Assembly (NCBI GenBank): GCA_947481355.1
Contig: CANKGM010000132.1
Coordinates: 1-6,061, forward strand
Origin: Chitinophagaceae bacterium
GTDB taxonomy: Bacteria; Bacteroidota; Bacteroidia; Chitinophagales; Chitinophagaceae
Direction: 5' to 3'
DNA: 6,061 nt
Position 1 is the first letter of the stretch. Each line of letters starts with the position of its first letter. Position numbers and translations under genes: made by a program. Below, one piece after another: positions 1-5,607 of this stretch. The notes beneath the pieces were generated by a model. That model was not told where the DNA came from and did no database searches. It worked only from the letters and a program-made list of their open reading frames with translations.

Positions 1-1
1 G

Positions 2-67
2 ATTGATTGCAGGCTTTTGGAATACGAATTGTATGCAGGAACTAAACGTACAGATAAACAGCAATAA
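2..67 (+). CDS. Possible C-terminal tail of a truncated plus-strand gene (uncertain)
   Basis: This frame is open from the left edge of the window to a TAA at 65-67, encoding about 21 residues ending in GTKRTDKQQ. The stop falls four bases before the stop codon of the minus-strand DUF1080 gene, a spacing that would suit a tightly convergent gene pair. The stretch is far too short to identify a family, and other frames are also open here, including a second plus frame to 93 and two minus frames. It could equally be non-coding spacer. No function is proposed. Confidence 0.2.
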   Translation: MDCRLLEYELYAGTKRTDKQQ

Positions 68-71
68 TCTT

Positions 72-854
72 TTAGTACTCTTTCGACAAGTCTAATAACT
101 TGATGTTCTTGAAATCAATTTCTTGCCCTTCACTTTGCAAGGCAATAAATCCACTCTTCAGGAGCTTACCATCAATTTTCAATGCAGGATCATACCCATG
201 CGCAACTCCACCTCCAATTTGTGGCTTTGCATATTGCAATACCGTATCGCCGTTAATGATATGTGTAACCAAAGAATCACCCAATACAATCATTTCTGCA
301 TGTACCCATTGATCACCAAAATATGTTTTCGAAGAAGAGTTGATGCAATGCCTTGGATCAACTACGCCATTATAAACAACATCTGTGCCAGGTGAACACA
401 TGTTTCCTGTAGGCCTTGCCAATCCATCGTCCAATCCAGCGAGCAATTGAAATTCAACTGAAATAGGCCAATCCTGTTCTTTTAAAATTGTTTTGGGATC
501 CTGAGAATGATACATCACTCCAGAATTACGTTCAGTGTATTCTGGAGCATCCTTCCTCCAGATACCTGTAAACCTATAATCAAATTTTAACTTGTAATAA
601 GAATAGGGCGTGTTGAAAAATAAGTGCCCGAAACGATCTTGAAAATGATCATATTGATCATACCTCACTTTAATCAATCCATCTTCTACCCTAAATGTAT
701 TACCATAATTATCACCTACTTCATGGTGATGAATTTTCACTGTCCAATTATTTATATCCTTGCCATTAAATAGTGTAATCCATTTTTCCTTCTTGGCATC
801 AACAAAAGACATGGCAACAATAATCAACAGCGTGAAGGCGATAATTTTTTTCAT
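72..854 (-). CDS. Exported DUF1080 / 3-keto-disaccharide hydrolase-like protein
   Basis: This is a 260-residue protein of the DUF1080 family (Pfam 3-keto-disaccharide hydrolase), a concanavalin-like beta-sandwich fold. Visible hallmarks are the N-terminal LFNGKDINNW (about residues 28-37), NSGVMYH (about 110-116), SVEFQLL (about 132-138) and the family's closing pattern, GFIALQSEGQEIDFKNI (about 235-251). The N-terminus MKKIIAFTLLIIVAMSFVDA is a signal peptide with likely cleavage after VDA, so the protein should be periplasmic or surface-exposed. It is one domain, with no carbohydrate-binding module. I chose ATG at 854 over an in-frame TTG at 860 because the signal peptide begins naturally at MKK. 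Some family members hydrolyse 3-keto-glycosides made by Gfo/Idh/MocA-type oxidoreductases; no such oxidoreductase is in the window, so the substrate is unknown. It is transcribed divergently from the FGE gene. The family call is firm, the enzymatic role is not. Confidence 0.88.
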   Translation of the reverse strand: MKKIIAFTLLIIVAMSFVDAKKEKWITLFNGKDINNWTVKIHHHEVGDNYGNTFRVEDGLIKVRYDQYDHFQDRFGHLFFNTPYSYYKLKFDYRFTGIWRKDAPEYTERNSGVMYHSQDPKTILKEQDWPISVEFQLLAGLDDGLARPTGNMCSPGTDVVYNGVVDPRHCINSSSKTYFGDQWVHAEMIVLGDSLVTHIINGDTVLQYAKPQIGGGVAHGYDPALKIDGKLLKSGFIALQSEGQEIDFKNIKLLDLSKEY

Positions 855-898
855 ATGCAAGTTTATTTACTACAATGGTTAGATGCAGAGCCGAATTA

Positions 899-941
899 AA
901 AAACACTTATTTAATTCAGTCTGTTAAATTTAAGTGCTTTT
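899..941. repeat. Inverted repeat, 11-base arms, in the divergent intergenic region
   Basis: The arms are AAAAACACTTA (899-909) and TAAGTGCTTTT (931-941). They pair over 10 of 11 positions, with one A/C mismatch, around a 21-base spacer centred on position 920. The poly-A/poly-T flanks resemble a terminator, but the position between two divergent start codons makes a protein-binding site at least as likely. AT-rich DNA produces such repeats by chance fairly often. Confidence 0.4.
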
Positions 942-994
942 CGACAGATTAAAACAATAGTATTTAGGTATGCTAAGATAATTTTTACAATGCA

Positions 995-1008
995 ATCAAT
1001 GAATTGAT
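995..1008. repeat. 14-bp near-perfect palindrome, possible operator
   Basis: ATCAATGAATTGAT has two 6-base arms (ATCAAT and ATTGAT) flanking a central GA. It lies 54 bases upstream of the FGE start codon, where a transcription factor dimer could act. No regulator gene is in the window to pair with it, and only one copy was noticed, so the function is conjecture. Confidence 0.35.
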
Positions 1009-1061
1009 GATTTAGGGCTATTCTAAAATATCTTACCTAATTTTAAGTACGTTTATTCTTT

Positions 1062-2198
1062 ATGATGGCTCATACTAAGTTATATACTCTATTACTCATT
1101 TCATTACTCACTGTAATCAACTTTTCATGCAAGCCAAAAGATGCTATTGAAAAATCAAAAGCTTCAACACCTATTCAAAAAAACAAACTATGCTGCCAGC
1201 CTTCACGTATCGCCCGTTTTTCAAATTCGCATAACGGAGATTCATTAGTTAGCACAACTAAAACTTCTCATGACTTCATGGTATGGGTGCCTAGTGGGAC
1301 ATTCGTTATGGGAGCGAATAATAATCAGGCAGATAAAGATGAATACCCTAAGCATACTGTATCCGTAGATGGATTTTGGATGGATATCACTGAAGTAACC
1401 AATGAGATGTTTGAAAAGTTCGTTAAGTCAACTAACTATGTTACTACAGCAGAACAAAAACCAGATTGGGAAGAATTAAAAAAACAATTGCCACCAGGAA
1501 CACCTAAACCAGATGAAAATTTGCTCGTAGCAGGTTCTCTCATATTTGTTACTCCTAAACAAACTGACGAATCGCTTGGATATATTGATTGGTGGGCTTG
1601 GCAGCCCGGAACAAGTTGGAAACACCCACATGGACCAACTAGCAATATAAAGGGAAAGGAAAAACTTCCTGTCGTTCAAGTGTCTTGGTATGATGCCCAA
1701 GCATATTGCAAATGGGCAGGAAAGAGATTGCCTACAGAAGCAGAATGGGAATGGGCAGCTCGAGGAAACATAAAAGATGCCATCTACCCATGGGGCAATG
1801 AGCCCATAAATCAAGGGAAACAAAAAGCAAATAGTTGGCAAGGTGAATTCCCATATACCAATACAAAACATGATGGTTATGCATTTGCTGCACCAGTAGG
1901 ATCTTTCCCTGCAAATGGATATGGGTTGTATGACATGGCAGGAAATGTATGGGAATGGTGTTCAGATAAATATCATTATAACTATTATTCCATGATTGGT
2001 AAATCAATAGCGAAGAATCCATCTGGACCAACACAAGCACTAGATCCCGACGAACCTTATGCGGCAAAGCGAGTTATCAGAGGTGGTTCATTTTTGTGCA
2101 ACGATAGTTATTGCTCTGGATATAGGGTATCGAGGAGAATGAAAAGCTCAGAAGACAGCGGACTTGAACACCTGGGATTTCGATGCGTGAAAAATTAA
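1062..2198 (+). CDS. Formylglycine-generating enzyme (sulfatase-modifying factor), predicted lipoprotein
   Basis: This 378-residue protein is an FGE of the SUMF1 family, which uses O2 and copper to oxidise the active-site cysteine of sulfatases to C-alpha-formylglycine. The C-terminal signature RGGSFLCNDSYCSGYR holds both catalytic cysteines, Cys346 and Cys351, spaced as in human FGE (Cys336 and Cys341). Other hallmarks are WVPSGTFVMG (75-84), SWYDAQAYCKWAGKRLPTEA (208-227), WQGEFPYTNT (259-268), GYGLYDMAGNVWEW (286-299) and LGFRC (371-375). Length is close to the 374 residues of human FGE. Presence of both cysteines separates it from the many FGE-like proteins that lack activity. The N-terminus has a hydrophobic segment followed by FSC at 21-23, a plausible lipobox, so the enzyme is probably a membrane-anchored periplasmic lipoprotein. 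An unusual C-Q-P-S-R motif sits in the linker at 45-49. ATG at 1065 is an equally possible start. The sulfatase gene follows after 16 bp and is the obvious substrate. Function is confident; location is inferred. Confidence 0.93.
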   Translation: MMAHTKLYTLLLISLLTVINFSCKPKDAIEKSKASTPIQKNKLCCQPSRIARFSNSHNGDSLVSTTKTSHDFMVWVPSGTFVMGANNNQADKDEYPKHTVSVDGFWMDITEVTNEMFEKFVKSTNYVTTAEQKPDWEELKKQLPPGTPKPDENLLVAGSLIFVTPKQTDESLGYIDWWAWQPGTSWKHPHGPTSNIKGKEKLPVVQVSWYDAQAYCKWAGKRLPTEAEWEWAARGNIKDAIYPWGNEPINQGKQKANSWQGEFPYTNTKHDGYAFAAPVGSFPANGYGLYDMAGNVWEWCSDKYHYNYYSMIGKSIAKNPSGPTQALDPDEPYAAKRVIRGGSFLCNDSYCSGYRVSRRMKSSEDSGLEHLGFRCVKN

Positions 2199-2214
2199 TA
2201 CAAGCAATGTAAAG

Positions 2215-3762
2215 ATGACTAGATTATTTATAATACTCATATCATTTGGCTTTCTTGCACGAGCAGAAGCGCAACAAAAAGAATCATCAACACGACCGAA
2301 TATTATCTATATCCTCGCAGATGATTTAGGCTATGGTGATGTGTCTGCGTACAACAAGGATTCCAAAATTCCTACACCAAATATAGATCGACTAGCAACA
2401 CGCGGAACGAAATTCACCAATGCACATAGTGCTTCCGCCGTATGCACTCCTTCCCGATACAGCATCTTAACAGGCAATTATCCTTGGAGGTCATCACTAA
2501 AAAAAGGTGTGCTATGGTCTTATGATTGGCCCCTCATAAAAAAAGATCAATTAACGATTGGACAATTTTTAAAAAATAATGGATACAGCACTGCACTCAT
2601 TGGAAAGTGGCATCTTGGATGGAATTGGCCAATAAAAAAAGGAGAATATATTGATACGACACAATTGAGTCCCATAGATGAAGCCAGCACACTTGAGCGA
2701 GAGCGAAAAATAGATTTTACCAAACCATTGCAAGGTGGCCCTTTAAGCTGCGGATTTGAATATCAGTTTGGTGTTGACATTCCAAGTCTGCCGCCATTTT
2801 GTTTTATTGAAAATGGAAAAATAATTGGCGATGAACTTACTACTCAAAAACCTAACCATATAGTTGGAGCGCAAGGGGTAATGCAAAGAGAATGGACCTC
2901 AGAAAAAATGTTACCCACTATAATTGATAAAGCAGATGCGTATATCAAACATCAAGCAGCAGAAAATTCAAACAAACCCTTCTTTCTATTTTTGAGTTTA
3001 TCAGCTCCACACGTTCCTATTTCCCCTAACCTAGCTTACCAAGGAAAAAGCAACGCTGGCGACTATGGTGACTTCGTTATTGAAATGGATGACTATATCG
3101 GAAGATTAATGAATACACTAGACAACTTAAACATAACACAGAATACCTTAATTATTTTTACCAGCGATAATGGTGCAGCGATGCAAGCAGGTGATTTCAC
3201 CACAAGAGGGCTTGAAGCTTCAACATATGGCTCGCTATATAAACTCTACAACCATAACTCCAGTGGTGATTGGAAAGGAATAAAAGGAAACAGCTGGGAA
3301 GGCGGACACCGTGTGCCCTATATCGCTTCCTGGCCAGGAGTGATTCCTGCCGCAAAAACGAACATCAATAAAATAAGCTTGACAGATCTATTTGCCACCT
3401 GTGCAGGTATTCTAGATATTTCATTACCAGATTCAGTTGCTGTAGATAGCTATAATATGCTTGATGCATACCGAGGAAAGAATCCTAAAAAATCAATCAG
3501 AAATGAAATACTATACTCATCAGCTAATGGATGCATCAGTATTCAAAAAGGAAAATGGAAGTATATAGATTGTAATGATGCAGGAGGCGGACTAAAAAAT
3601 CAATACATAAAAAATGATTACGTGTATGAAACTGCAGGACAGCTATATGATATGGAAAAAGATGAACGAGAGACAACAAATCTTTTTAACGACTACCCTA
3701 TAATCGTAAAGCAACTCAAGCGTCTAGTAGAAGAATATAAAATTAGAGGGCAACGGAAGTAG
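2215..3762 (+). CDS. Secreted formylglycine-dependent sulfatase (S1 family, arylsulfatase-like)
   Basis: This 515-residue alkaline-phosphatase-superfamily sulfatase hydrolyses a sulfate ester, probably on a glycan. The modification site is CTPSRYSILTG at 77-87, with Cys77 the residue converted to formylglycine. Predicted metal and sulfate ligands are Asp36-Asp37 in ILADDLGYGD, Lys131 and His133 in GKWHLG, His266 in APHVP, Asp318-Asn319 in TSDNGA, and Lys357 in GIKGNSWEGGHRVP. All expected catalytic positions are present, so the enzyme should be active once matured. MTRLFIILISFGFLARAEAQ is a signal peptide with likely cleavage around AEA|Q, so it acts in the periplasm or outside. The start ATG is 16 bp after the FGE stop, indicating co-transcription with its maturation enzyme. 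The subfamily and true substrate cannot be fixed by reading; neighbouring GH20 activity hints at a sulfated amino-sugar glycan. The gene ends just before a convergent terminator hairpin. Confidence 0.95.
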   Translation: MTRLFIILISFGFLARAEAQQKESSTRPNIIYILADDLGYGDVSAYNKDSKIPTPNIDRLATRGTKFTNAHSASAVCTPSRYSILTGNYPWRSSLKKGVLWSYDWPLIKKDQLTIGQFLKNNGYSTALIGKWHLGWNWPIKKGEYIDTTQLSPIDEASTLERERKIDFTKPLQGGPLSCGFEYQFGVDIPSLPPFCFIENGKIIGDELTTQKPNHIVGAQGVMQREWTSEKMLPTIIDKADAYIKHQAAENSNKPFFLFLSLSAPHVPISPNLAYQGKSNAGDYGDFVIEMDDYIGRLMNTLDNLNITQNTLIIFTSDNGAAMQAGDFTTRGLEASTYGSLYKLYNHNSSGDWKGIKGNSWEGGHRVPYIASWPGVIPAAKTNINKISLTDLFATCAGILDISLPDSVAVDSYNMLDAYRGKNPKKSIRNEILYSSANGCISIQKGKWKYIDCNDAGGGLKNQYIKNDYVYETAGQLYDMEKDERETTNLFNDYPIIVKQLKRLVEEYKIRGQRK

Positions 3763-3818
3763 AATCTATTGTCAGTGCATACATTAAACTTCGACTTGAT
3801 TCTTTTAACCATCTATAA

Positions 3819-3858
3819 AATTAAATGTCATCCCAACTACATGAGATGACATTTAATT
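3819..3858. terminator. Bidirectional terminator hairpin between convergent genes
   Basis: A perfect 14-bp inverted repeat, AATTAAATGTCATC (3819-3832) and GATGACATTTAATT (3845-3858), encloses a 12-base spacer in the 123-bp gap between the ends of the sulfatase and GH20 genes. Two more pairs (3834-3835 with 3842-3843) can form inside, past one mismatch. On the minus strand the stem is followed at once by TTTT, which suits termination of the GH20 transcript. On the plus strand the following bases are AT-rich but lack a clean T run. The stem has few G-C pairs, so it is weaker than a classic intrinsic terminator. Confidence 0.65.
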
Positions 3859-3885
3859 AAAAATCTTATTTCTTAATTACGAATT

Positions 3886-5490
3886 CTATTGCTGCGTTAA
3901 AAACGCTTTGCAATAATTTATTTTCATGGCATCCATAGCTGGCAAATGCCCTTTTACTCTTGTCTTGAAATTATCATAGTTCTTAGAAGCTTTTGGAGAC
4001 CAAGACACTTCTGCTAATGCTAATGCACGTGGATAGGTCATGTATTCAGCAAGATCAAGTGTCGCAATATATTCTGTCCACAAATTGGCTTGAATACCTA
4101 CAATATGCTTTGCTTGATCCGCAGTCAATTCTGGCAAGTCTGCTTCAAAAGAATAACATTTACTCAAAGGTAAATTTCCACCGATTGCAAGGGGTTCCGT
4201 AGCAGGATCTGCTTGATAATAATCAATATAGAAAAAATTATCAGGAGACATAACTACATCGTGATTTTGTCGTGCCGCTTCAATGCCACCTTTTGTTCCT
4301 CTCCAAGACATCACCATCGCATTAGGAGATAATCCACCTTCCAAAATTTCATCCCAACCCAATAATTTTTTACCATGAGCTGTTACGAATTTATCAATGC
4401 GACGAATGAAATAACTCTGTAATTCATGTTCGTCTTTAAGTCCTAATTTTTTAATCAAGTCTTGACAAAACACGCTATGCTTCCACTGTGTTTTAGGACA
4501 TTCATCACCACCAATATGAATATATTGACCAGGGAACAATGCCATTACCTCTGTCAACACATCTTCCATAAACGTAAATGTTTCTTCGCGTGGACAAAGT
4601 ACATCTTCCGAAACGCCCCACCTTGTTCCTACTTCGTAAATCTTATCTGTATAAGACCCCAATTTAGGATAAGCAGCTAAAAGTGCTTGAGAATGCCCTG
4701 GCATTTCAATCTCTGGAATAATGTTGATATATTTTTTAGCAGCATAAGCAATCACATCTTTGATTTGCTCTTGAGTATAAAATCCACCATAAGGAGTGTT
4801 ATCAAAGTTATCATCATCATAAGCACCCACCATTGATTCTTTACGAATAGAAGAAATGCTTGTTAATGATGGATATTTTTTTATCTCAATACGCCATCCT
4901 TGATCTTCCGTAAGGTGCCAATGGAATGTGTTCAATTTATATACTGCCATTAAATCGATAAATCGTTTTACAGCATCAACAGAGAAGAAATGACGTCCTA
5001 CATCCAACATCAATCCACGATATGAAAAACGTGGTTCATCTTCTATGTTACAATTTGGAACAGTAAGGGCAACATCAGAAACAGCTGATCCATAAATTTG
5101 TGGAGGCATCAATTGTAACAGTGATTGTAATGCATAAAATGCACCCTTGCCTGTTTTAGCTTGAATGACAATCTTTTTTGAACTAACATTCAATACATAC
5201 GCTTCTTCAGCTAAGGAAGAATTCAACAAAAATACTACTCCACTTGAAGCTGACTTTGCTGACTTAATCGTTGGAGCAGAACCAGTAGCCGCTTGAATAC
5301 GCTCTGATAAAAATCCTGCCACTGGACTGAACATTGAATTAGACACTGTAATAACAGCTCCTTTCTTAAATGCATAGGCCCCTTCTTGTTCAACCAATTT
5401 TTTGGGCAAGGGAATAATGTTGTACGAATTCTGTGCGGACGAAAAAAGTCCAACAAACAAAACCAAAATACTGCAATACACTAATTTCAT
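3886..5490 (-). CDS. Secreted GH20 beta-N-acetylhexosaminidase
   Basis: This 534-residue exo-enzyme removes terminal beta-linked GlcNAc or GalNAc by substrate-assisted catalysis. After a signal peptide (MKLVYCSILVLFVGLFSSAQ, likely cut at SSA|Q) comes the GH20 N-terminal domain (about 25-145), with the start NIIPLPKKL, then the (beta/alpha)8 barrel (about 150-525). Catalytic Asp329-Glu330 lie in HIGGDECPKTQW. Other pocket residues visible are Arg158 in YRGLMLDVGRHFF, the HWHLTEDQGWR loop, His266 in EMPGHSQA, Trp379, Trp396, Tyr421, Asp423, and Trp471 with Glu473 in NLWTEY. No expected active-site residue is missing. There is no extra C-terminal binding module. I chose ATG at 5490 rather than an in-frame TTG at 5520 because the signal peptide begins there, and an AAGGA (5495-5499, minus strand) sits four bases upstream. 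The gene is convergent with the sulfatase and divergent from the GH32-like gene. Family and mechanism are firm; natural substrate is unknown. Confidence 0.96.
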   Translation of the reverse strand: MKLVYCSILVLFVGLFSSAQNSYNIIPLPKKLVEQEGAYAFKKGAVITVSNSMFSPVAGFLSERIQAATGSAPTIKSAKSASSGVVFLLNSSLAEEAYVLNVSSKKIVIQAKTGKGAFYALQSLLQLMPPQIYGSAVSDVALTVPNCNIEDEPRFSYRGLMLDVGRHFFSVDAVKRFIDLMAVYKLNTFHWHLTEDQGWRIEIKKYPSLTSISSIRKESMVGAYDDDNFDNTPYGGFYTQEQIKDVIAYAAKKYINIIPEIEMPGHSQALLAAYPKLGSYTDKIYEVGTRWGVSEDVLCPREETFTFMEDVLTEVMALFPGQYIHIGGDECPKTQWKHSVFCQDLIKKLGLKDEHELQSYFIRRIDKFVTAHGKKLLGWDEILEGGLSPNAMVMSWRGTKGGIEAARQNHDVVMSPDNFFYIDYYQADPATEPLAIGGNLPLSKCYSFEADLPELTADQAKHIVGIQANLWTEYIATLDLAEYMTYPRALALAEVSWSPKASKNYDNFKTRVKGHLPAMDAMKINYCKAFLTQQ

Positions 5491-5594
5491 ATGATCCTTT
5501 TTAAAAATGATGAAGTACAATAAGAATATAGATTTAAGGTATACAAAGTAGGGAATATAATAGTAAGTCAGAATGAAAATTCATAAATTTAAGT
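5491..5594. promoter_or_regulatory. Divergent intergenic region between GH20 and GH32-like genes
   Basis: These 104 AT-rich bases separate two divergent start codons and must hold or overlap the promoters for both genes. The best plus-strand match to the Bacteroidota -7 element is TAGATTTA at 5529-5536 (last base off consensus). On the minus strand TACTTTG at 5544-5550 is one base short of the TAnnTTTG spacing. Neither has a clear -33 element. These are suggestions only. Confidence 0.35.
5495..5499 (-). promoter_or_regulatory. Shine-Dalgarno-like AAGGA before the GH20 start
   Basis: Read on the minus strand, AAAAAGGATCATATG places AAGGA four bases before the ATG at 5490. It supports that start over the TTG at 5520. 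Bacteroidota ribosomes usually depend little on this motif, so its effect on translation may be small. Confidence 0.4.
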
Positions 5595-5607
5595 ATGAAA
5601 ATCATTC
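5571..5607 (+). promoter_or_regulatory. Predicted mRNA hairpin covering the GH32-like start codon
   Basis: An outer stem pairs GAATGA (5571-5576) with TCATTC (5602-5607), and an inner stem pairs TTCATA (5580-5585) with TATGAA (5594-5599). They are separated by a small AAA/AA internal loop and closed by an 8-base loop. The ATG at 5595-5597 lies wholly in the inner stem. If transcribed, the fold would limit ribosome access. It is AU-rich and could be a chance structure; it also requires that transcription start upstream of 5571. Confidence 0.3.

Larger units (their letters stand above)
855..1061. promoter_or_regulatory. Divergent intergenic region between DUF1080 and FGE genes
   Basis: These 207 AT-rich bases lie between two divergent start codons, so promoters for both directions should sit here. 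No perfect Bacteroidota -7 element (TAnnTTTG) is visible. One-mismatch candidates are TACTATTG read on the minus strand at 955-962 (towards DUF1080), and TAATTTTT at 979-986 and TAATTTTA at 1038-1045 on the plus strand (towards FGE). None has a convincing -33 partner at the right distance. There is no Shine-Dalgarno sequence before the FGE start. Two palindromes, listed separately, are possible operator sites. No small gene is evident. Confidence 0.45.

Noticed and set aside
100..395. Two plus-strand open frames inside the DUF1080 gene
   Set aside because: They lie antisense to conserved coding sequence and show no domain or signal features.
855..860. Upstream TTG start adding two residues to the DUF1080 protein
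   Set aside because: The ATG at 854 begins directly at a typical MKK signal peptide; the TTG adds only two residues and has no supporting ribosome-binding site.
1436..2067. Three open frames antisense to the FGE gene
   Set aside because: They overlap a well-conserved gene, are rich in Cys, Phe, Ile and Ser as expected of antisense shadows, and match no family I recognise.
3993..4680. Plus-strand open frames inside the GH20 gene
   Set aside because: They are antisense to conserved GH20 catalytic-domain coding sequence and have low-complexity, unfamily-like products.
5235..5456. Alternative minus-strand frame inside the GH20 N-terminal region
   Set aside because: It overlaps the GH20 gene in another frame on the same strand, with no recognisable domain.
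5473..5475. Cys6 of the GH20 signal peptide as a lipobox cysteine
   Set aside because: It lies at the very start, before the hydrophobic core, so it cannot be a lipidation site; a type I cut at SSA|Q fits better.
5491..5520. Upstream TTG start adding ten residues to the GH20 protein
   Set aside because: The extension would put charged residues (KKDH) before an already complete signal peptide, and the AAGGA sequence is placed for the ATG at 5490.
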